Source: Wolbachia endosymbiont of Mansonella ozzardi (GTDB taxonomy: Bacteria; Pseudomonadota; Alphaproteobacteria; Rickettsiales; Anaplasmataceae). Taken from it: 10,310 bases of DNA. The position numbers and the translations under genes were made by a program. Below, one piece after another: positions 6,784 to 10,310 of this stretch; the stretch's first letter is position 1, and every line of letters begins with the position of its first letter. Under the pieces are notes generated by a model. The model did no database searches. It saw only the letters and a program-made list of their open reading frames with translations, and was not told where the DNA came from. The stretch covers positions 1 to 10,310 of the forward strand of contig NZ_JADAKK010000004.1 in the NCBI RefSeq assembly GCF_020278625.1, written 5' to 3'.

Positions 6784-6894
6784 GTCTTAAACGTTTCAAC
6801 AAATGCATTTTAGCTTATATTAGGTAAAAACCTTGAAAGTTTACAAAGACATGAGGTGCACATAGTGCAAAAAATTAAACATAAGATGCCAATT
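6766..6894. repeat. Distant 9-bp inverted repeat
   Basis: AATTGGCAT (6766-6774) is the exact reverse complement of ATGCCAATT (6886-6894), 111 nt apart. The left copy overlaps the right arm of the 6711-6783 repeat, so in RNA the two pairings would compete. Chance is possible in AT-rich sequence. Confidence 0.3.
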
Positions 6895-6927
6895 ACATTG
6901 AGTTTTTTTGTTGTTCAATCTGTACGG

Positions 6928-6952
6928 ACTGAAGCTAAATAATAGCTTCAGT
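6928..6952. repeat. Perfect 10-bp stem-loop downstream of recJ
   Basis: ACTGAAGCTA (6928-6937), loop AATAA, TAGCTTCAGT (6943-6952). It lies 72 nt after the recJ stop on the recJ strand. No T tract follows on either strand, so it is not a standard rho-independent terminator, but it could still stabilise the recJ mRNA 3' end or serve as a protein-binding site. Confidence 0.6.
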
Positions 6953-7023
6953 ATTATAATATTGGAGGAATTTGTCAAGTAGGTTTTTTGTTTTTATTGC
7001 CAACGCTGAGATTAATAGGCAGC

Positions 7024-8787
7024 TCAACTAATAGTCAATACATCTTCTATTAAAAATTGTACAAACTCATTGCCATTCCAATAATTCATAGAGATTTTTC
7101 CCAAAATAGCTTCAACATCACCCTTCATGATAGCAGAACCAAGATGAGTATTTGCAGAACGAAACGCAATAGCTCTAACCATAGCATTATCGTCAGCAAT
7201 GAAGCATTTTATATGGTCAACTCCTATAACTTCAGGCTTCCTGATCTTTGCTCCTTGGATAATAAACCTCGGCTCAGGATTGCCAACACCAAATGGCTCT
7301 AAGCGTTGCAGTTGATTCCACAGGGATAAGTTTATTGCCTTAGCAGTTATTATACCGTCGGCTTTTAAAGCTTTATTATGCGTAAAGCATGCAAACCTCT
7401 CAGCAAAAAAGTTATATAAATCGTTTATCCTGTCTTCCTTAATTGCAAACCCAGCTGCCATACTATGGCCGCCACCCTCAATAATCAGATTTATAAATTT
7501 TGCAGAAAGAACTGCAGCTCCGATATCAATCCTAGGAATTGATCTACAGCTTGCTTTTCCTATTCCATTGTTTAAAGATATCACAATCGTTGGCAAGTGA
7601 AACCGCTCTTTCAACCTTGATGCAATTATACCGATTATTCCCTGATGCCAATTGCCGCTTACCATTATAAAATTTGCACCTGATTTCACGGACTTTTCCA
7701 CTTGTGTTGTGGCCTCTAAAATAGCCTCACTTTCCATCATTTTCCTTGTATCATTTAAGTCTATTAATTTTAGCGCGATGGAATGCGCCTTCTCTTCATC
7801 ATCTATAGAAAGCAGCCTTGCGCCAAGCGATGCTTCTCCGATTCTTCCTCCAGCATTTATGCATGGCCCAACATTAAAACCCAGCCGGGAAACGCTTGGT
7901 TTTTCAAGAATTCCTAAAGCATCAAATAAAACGCGTAAGCCGACGTTTTTTCTTGCTGACATAACTTTTAACCCTTGTGAGACAAATGCTCTATTAAGGC
8001 CAGTGATCTGCATAACATCGCAAACAGTGCCAAGGGCGACCAAGTCTAGCAGATTAAATAAATCTGGTTCTTTTCTATTGGTAAAAAACTCCTGCTCACG
8101 CAGGCTTTTATTAAGAGCAACAATTAGCAGAAATGAGACTCCAACTGCTGCAAGGTTAGTATAAGGAGAGCTCTCATCAAGGCGATTTGGATTAACAACT
8201 GCTGCAGCACTTGGTAGTTTTTCTGTGCCAAGGTGATGATCGATAACTATAATATCAAGATCGAAATTCTTGGCATCCTCTATTGGTTGATATGCAAGTG
8301 TGCCGCAATCAACGGAAATACATAGGTCAATTCCTTTCTTTTTGAGTTGCAATAAAGCGTCTGCATTTAATCCATAGCCCTCATTAACACGATCTGGAAT
8401 GTAGATTATAGAGCGTATACCAATTGCCCTTAGGTATCTGTTAATTAATGCTGATGACGTTGCACCGTCAACATCATAGTCACCAAATATTGCTATGTTT
8501 TCACCATTATTTATTGCCCGTATTATGCGGCAAACAGCCTTATTCATGTCAAGAAGATGGAAGGGATCTGGTAATAGCGACCTGATTAGTGGATATAAGA
8601 AGTTGCCTGCACTCTCTACATTAACACCGCGAGTAACAAGTGTTCTAGCTAGTATTTCTGGTAATTCAAATTTTTGAGTAAGGGTTACAATTTCTCTTTG
8701 ATCTGCTTCTTGTAACCTCCATAGTGCATTTGTTATACTGCGCTTTTCAATATCAAGTAGCATATTTTGTAAGTAAAACAAAACCAC
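7024..8787 (-). CDS. recJ: Single-stranded-DNA-specific 5'-3' exonuclease RecJ
   Basis: RecJ degrades single-stranded DNA from the 5' end in recombination repair and mismatch repair. The 587-residue protein is close to the usual length. DHH-domain motifs are intact: DYDVDG at 103-108 (motif I), VDCGT at 159-163, DHH at 183-185 and the NPNR loop at 199-202. GGRIGEASLGARLL follows at about 313-326. The DHHA1 part has GNWHQGIIGIIASRL (378-392) and GGGHSMAAGFAI (438-449), and the C-terminal OB domain follows (ARRIEPFG-type NQLQRLEPFGVGNPEP). The longest frame starts at GTG 8787 without a clear Shine-Dalgarno. The ATG at codon 9 (8763, MLLDIEKRSITNALW) is an equally plausible start. It stands alone, and its upstream region is shared with the divergent pseudogene at 8923. 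No defect is seen. Confidence 0.96.
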   Translation of the reverse strand: MVLFYLQNMLLDIEKRSITNALWRLQEADQREIVTLTQKFELPEILARTLVTRGVNVESAGNFLYPLIRSLLPDPFHLLDMNKAVCRIIRAINNGENIAIFGDYDVDGATSSALINRYLRAIGIRSIIYIPDRVNEGYGLNADALLQLKKKGIDLCISVDCGTLAYQPIEDAKNFDLDIIVIDHHLGTEKLPSAAAVVNPNRLDESSPYTNLAAVGVSFLLIVALNKSLREQEFFTNRKEPDLFNLLDLVALGTVCDVMQITGLNRAFVSQGLKVMSARKNVGLRVLFDALGILEKPSVSRLGFNVGPCINAGGRIGEASLGARLLSIDDEEKAHSIALKLIDLNDTRKMMESEAILEATTQVEKSVKSGANFIMVSGNWHQGIIGIIASRLKERFHLPTIVISLNNGIGKASCRSIPRIDIGAAVLSAKFINLIIEGGGHSMAAGFAIKEDRINDLYNFFAERFACFTHNKALKADGIITAKAINLSLWNQLQRLEPFGVGNPEPRFIIQGAKIRKPEVIGVDHIKCFIADDNAMVRAIAFRSANTHLGSAIMKGDVEAILGKISMNYWNGNEFVQFLIEDVLTIS

Positions 8788-8823
8788 TTTACCAGAACTT
8801 TTAAGCTTGTTCTACAATTGAAT

Positions 8824-8851
8824 TTGCCATTTCTTCGAAGCATGGTATAAT
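8824..8851 (+). promoter_or_regulatory. Promoter for the 8923 pseudogene
   Basis: TTGCCA (8824-8829) and a perfect TATAAT (8846-8851) are spaced by 16 nt. Expected initiation is near 8858, about 65 nt before the ATG at 8923. The spacer contains the 8-bp palindrome CTTCGAAG (8833-8840). It lies in the divergent interval with recJ and may overlap the recJ promoter. Confidence 0.55.
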
Positions 8852-8922
8852 TTCAAAAAATATCTCACAAGTCCTAAATTGAAGTGTTGTTATATATCTT
8901 TCAATAAAATATTAGGGTTATT

Positions 8923-9406
8923 ATGAGTGGCAGAAAAAAGAATTATATACGTTTTAATAAGCTAATAGATAATCTTTATAACGCTCAGTTAACCGCAAAG
9001 ATAGTTATAGGGGGCTATAGTAGGAGTTAGTGCTGTAATAGGAACGCTTGTAGAATTAGGGCTCAGCTTTACAGCTCTGTCATCTTTAGTTATAGGCGGA
9101 GTTATTGGTGCTGTATTTCCAATTTCGCTAGTACTTGTAGCTATAGGGTTGCATCGTTACTATCATTATAAGATCAACGAATTAAAAAAGGAAATAAGGT
9201 CTTATAAAGAAGGGTGTAACAGCAGCGTTTACCACACTTGCTTTTTGCGACAATTGTAAGTGTAGCAACTGGAGTAAGTCTTGCAACAACTGCAAATGCT
9301 ATTCTTCCTGGTGCCTTTGCAACTTGGTGCAATGACAGCAGGTACAGGAATAGTTACAGGGGTATTTGTTGCAGGTAGTATACCTGAATTTGCCATTTCA
9401 GACTAG
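8923..9406 (+). pseudogene. Small membrane protein gene broken by four +1 frameshifts
   Basis: I do not recognise the family. The ATG at 8923 has AGGG 5 nt upstream. It reads MSGRKKNYIRFNKLIDNLYN and then hits TAG at 9028-9030. Successive +1 shifts restore a coherent protein. One is at the G5 run 9010-9014 (to AIVGVSAVIGTLVELGLSFT), one near 9206-9214 (KKEIRSYKE to GVTAAFTTLA) and one at the T5 run 9242-9246 (to ATIVSVATGVSLATTANAIL). The last is near 9322-9325 (to LGAMTAGTGIVTGVFVAGS), ending ...PEFAISD at TAG 9404-9406. Removing four bases gives exactly 160 codons (159 aa). The restored protein has a basic leader, a membrane hairpin, a charged middle (YKINELKKEIRSYKE) and a second Ala/Thr/Gly-rich hairpin. 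It resembles the 1746 protein in layout but not in sequence. Confidence 0.8.
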
Positions 9407-9425
9407 TATGTAACTGAACCACGGA

Positions 9426-9437
9426 CTGCTTAAGCAG
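9426..9437. repeat. Perfect 12-bp palindrome between the pseudogene and cytochrome c
   Basis: CTGCTTAAGCAG is fully self-complementary, 20 nt after the pseudogene stop. A second near-palindrome, CTTAAATTTTAAG, follows about 20 nt later. Either could be an operator or part of a 3'-end structure, but no T tract follows the first. Confidence 0.4.
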
Positions 9438-9509
9438 AATGGAAAAGAGATTTACTCTTAAATTTTAAGTGATAGAAATTTTTATCTTTGGCAGGTTTCA
9501 AGGTAATTG

Positions 9510-9538
9510 TTTACTGTTTGCAAAAATATTCGCATAAT
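9510..9538 (+). promoter_or_regulatory. Candidate promoter for the cytochrome c gene
   Basis: TTTACT (9510-9515) and CATAAT (9533-9538) have a 17-nt spacer. Initiation near 9545 would give a leader of about 20 nt to the ATG at 9565 but only about 8 nt to the TTG at 9553, which supports the ATG as the start. Confidence 0.45.
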
Positions 9539-9552
9539 TTAAGCAACATCAA

Positions 9553-10092
9553 TTGGTAAAAGTTATGGAGCTTAATAAGATTGCAGCATCAATTTTACTT
9601 TCCGGGCTGATTATTGTAACAGTCAGCAATGTGGTTGATATGCTCTACAGTCCGGAGAAATATAAGATTGAACACCAAACGATAGTAGCCGCTGGTGATG
9701 GTGAATCTCAGCAAAAAATTGAGCAAGTAGCGCTTGACATCGGAGTACTCATGCAGAATGCTAGTTTTGAGAAAGGCAAATCAGCAGCGAGGAAATGTAT
9801 AGCTTGCCATAGTTTCGAGAAAAGTGGAGCAAACAAAGTAGGGCCAAACTTATGGAACATAGTTGGAAACAAAAAAGCACATCTTGGCAATTCATTTAAC
9901 TATTCAAAAGCAGTACTCGAAAAGGGCGGAAAGTGGGGATATGAAGAGCTATTTGCCTTCCTGAAGAATCCAAAAGCTTATATAAAAGGTACACGTATGG
10001 CGTTTTCAGGTATTTCCGATCCCCAAGAAATTGCAGATTTAGTCAGCTACTTGCGCCAACTAAGCGATAGCCCGGTTGATTTACCAAAGTAA
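9553..10092 (+). CDS. Membrane-anchored class I cytochrome c
   Basis: This is a c-type cytochrome that would carry electrons at the outer face of the inner membrane, probably from the bc1 complex to the terminal oxidase. The longest frame opens at TTG 9553 (179 aa), but MELNKIAASILLSGLIIVTV from ATG 9565 (175 aa) is the likelier start. Numbered from 9553, an uncleaved N-terminal anchor spans about 9-30. A polar linker runs to about 68, then the cytochrome domain has the haem motif CIACH (82-86), KVGPNLW (95-101) and the axial Met149 in KGTRMAF. The ADLVSYLRQL helix (161-170) completes the fold. This is the membrane-anchored, mitochondrial-like type known in alphaproteobacteria (CycM-like). 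Both haem ligands are present and there are no frame defects. It ends just upstream of a broken hydrolase gene in the same direction. Confidence 0.93.
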   Translation: MVKVMELNKIAASILLSGLIIVTVSNVVDMLYSPEKYKIEHQTIVAAGDGESQQKIEQVALDIGVLMQNASFEKGKSAARKCIACHSFEKSGANKVGPNLWNIVGNKKAHLGNSFNYSKAVLEKGGKWGYEELFAFLKNPKAYIKGTRMAFSGISDPQEIADLVSYLRQLSDSPVDLPK

Positions 10093-10105
10093 TACGGGTT
10101 ACTGT

Positions 10106-10310
10106 AAACTATTTAGTGAAAGTGGCAAGTACATAGCATATCGAAAGCTACAGGGAAGGAGAGCTTTTATAGTCTTTTTTGGTGAATTTGCATCAAATAT
10201 GAATGGAACTAAAGTAACTGCTATTTATAAATTTTGCCAAGAGATGATGTAGAGCTTACGTTATTTGACTACTTTGGCCACGGCCATTCAAGCGGTGATT
10301 TCATTGATTA
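10106..10310 (+). pseudogene. Alpha/beta-hydrolase fragment, frameshifted and cut by window edge
   Basis: From about 10106 the plus strand reads KLFSESGKYIAYRKLQG and then RRAFIVFFGEFASNMNGTK up to a TAG at 10250-10252. In the frame opened by one missing base near 10241-10246 it continues DDVELTLFDYFGHGHSSGDF to the window end. This matches the N-terminal part of small alpha/beta hydrolases. The strand before the oxyanion loop (usually HGF or GGF, here FGEF), the xSDMxGTK region (here ASNMNGTK) and the FDYxGHGxSSG turn can be recognised. The nucleophile elbow (GxSxG) lies beyond the window. No ATG, GTG or TTG start is in frame before KLF, so the 5' end may also be damaged. Its distance from the cytochrome c stop is about 13 nt, suggesting a former operon. 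Confidence 0.7.

Larger units (their letters stand above)
6508..7023. other. 516-base gap without a protein gene
   Basis: This very AT-rich stretch between the MFS pseudogene and recJ shows no ORF with coding character and no recognisable gene remnant. It holds a promoter facing the MFS pseudogene (6599-6627), a plus-strand promoter-like motif (6657-6687), a long A/T-armed inverted repeat (6711-6783), a 9-bp distant inverted repeat (6766-6774 with 6886-6894) and a perfect 10-bp hairpin (6928-6952). These leave open a small RNA gene. No tmRNA, RNase P or SRP RNA signature is seen. Confidence 0.6.

Noticed and set aside
6964-7029. Plus-strand 18-codon ORF behind a GGAGGA sequence
   Set aside because: The gap between GGAGG and the TTG is only about 3-4 nt, the peptide has no features, and it overlaps the 3' end of recJ.
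7652-8164. 170-codon plus-strand frame opposite recJ
   Set aside because: It is fully antisense to conserved RecJ motifs, has no ribosome binding site, and reads like the mirror of a coding frame.
10130-10180. AAAGCT...AGCTTT stem with a nearby T run after cytochrome c, as a terminator
   Set aside because: The stretch is coding-like (hydrolase remnant), the stem is 6 bp and the T run lies several bases away from it.
1-10310. CRISPR arrays, insertion sequences, phage genes, toxin-antitoxin or defence systems
   Set aside because: No regularly spaced repeats, transposase-like frames, terminal inverted repeats or phage structural motifs were seen on either strand.

Overview
The window looks like an AT-rich, reduced alphaproteobacterial genome of the order Rickettsiales, most likely Wolbachia or a very close relative. 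The evidence is the low GC content, the style of the housekeeping proteins (CarA, Fmt, RecJ, a membrane-anchored cytochrome c, an IHF-like protein paired with a MerR-like protein), the large share of decaying genes, and the absence of phage or IS modules. The genus call is inference from remembered protein style; no search was run.

Layout. Positions 1-290 (minus) hold the start of tuf preceded by tRNA-Gly(TCC) and tRNA-Tyr(GTA), the ancient tRNA-tuf arrangement. carA follows on the minus strand (404-1549), then an unrecognised small membrane protein on the plus strand (1746-2234). Next is a minus-strand translation cluster rpmI-rplT-fmt (2290-3810), a PAS_5-like protein (3964-4419), and an ihfA-like/MerR-like pair that overlap by 8 nt (4613-5240). 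A 12-TM MFS transporter pseudogene fills 5292-6507. A 516-base gap (6508-7023) holds divergent promoter-like motifs and several inverted repeats. recJ (7024-8787) is intact. A small membrane-protein pseudogene with four +1 frameshifts lies at 8923-9406 on the plus strand. It is followed by a cytochrome c gene (about 9565-10092) and a frameshifted alpha/beta-hydrolase fragment that runs off the end.

How the parts relate. Most intact genes are core functions: translation (tuf, two tRNAs, L35, L20, Fmt), carbamoyl-phosphate supply for pyrimidines and/or arginine (CarA), DNA repair (RecJ), nucleoid/regulatory proteins and respiration. The dispensable-looking genes (transporter, small membrane protein, hydrolase) are the ones that are broken, and the MerR-like gene seems to have lost its C-terminus to a one-base shift. 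I see no defence, toxin, secretion or mobile system. The points worth a second look are the decoded pseudogenes, the hidden MerR C-terminal frame, a candidate small-RNA locus in the 516-base gap, and start-site questions at the ihfA-like, PAS and cytochrome genes. Several lesions sit in short homopolymers, so assembly or sequencing error should be excluded before calling them biological.
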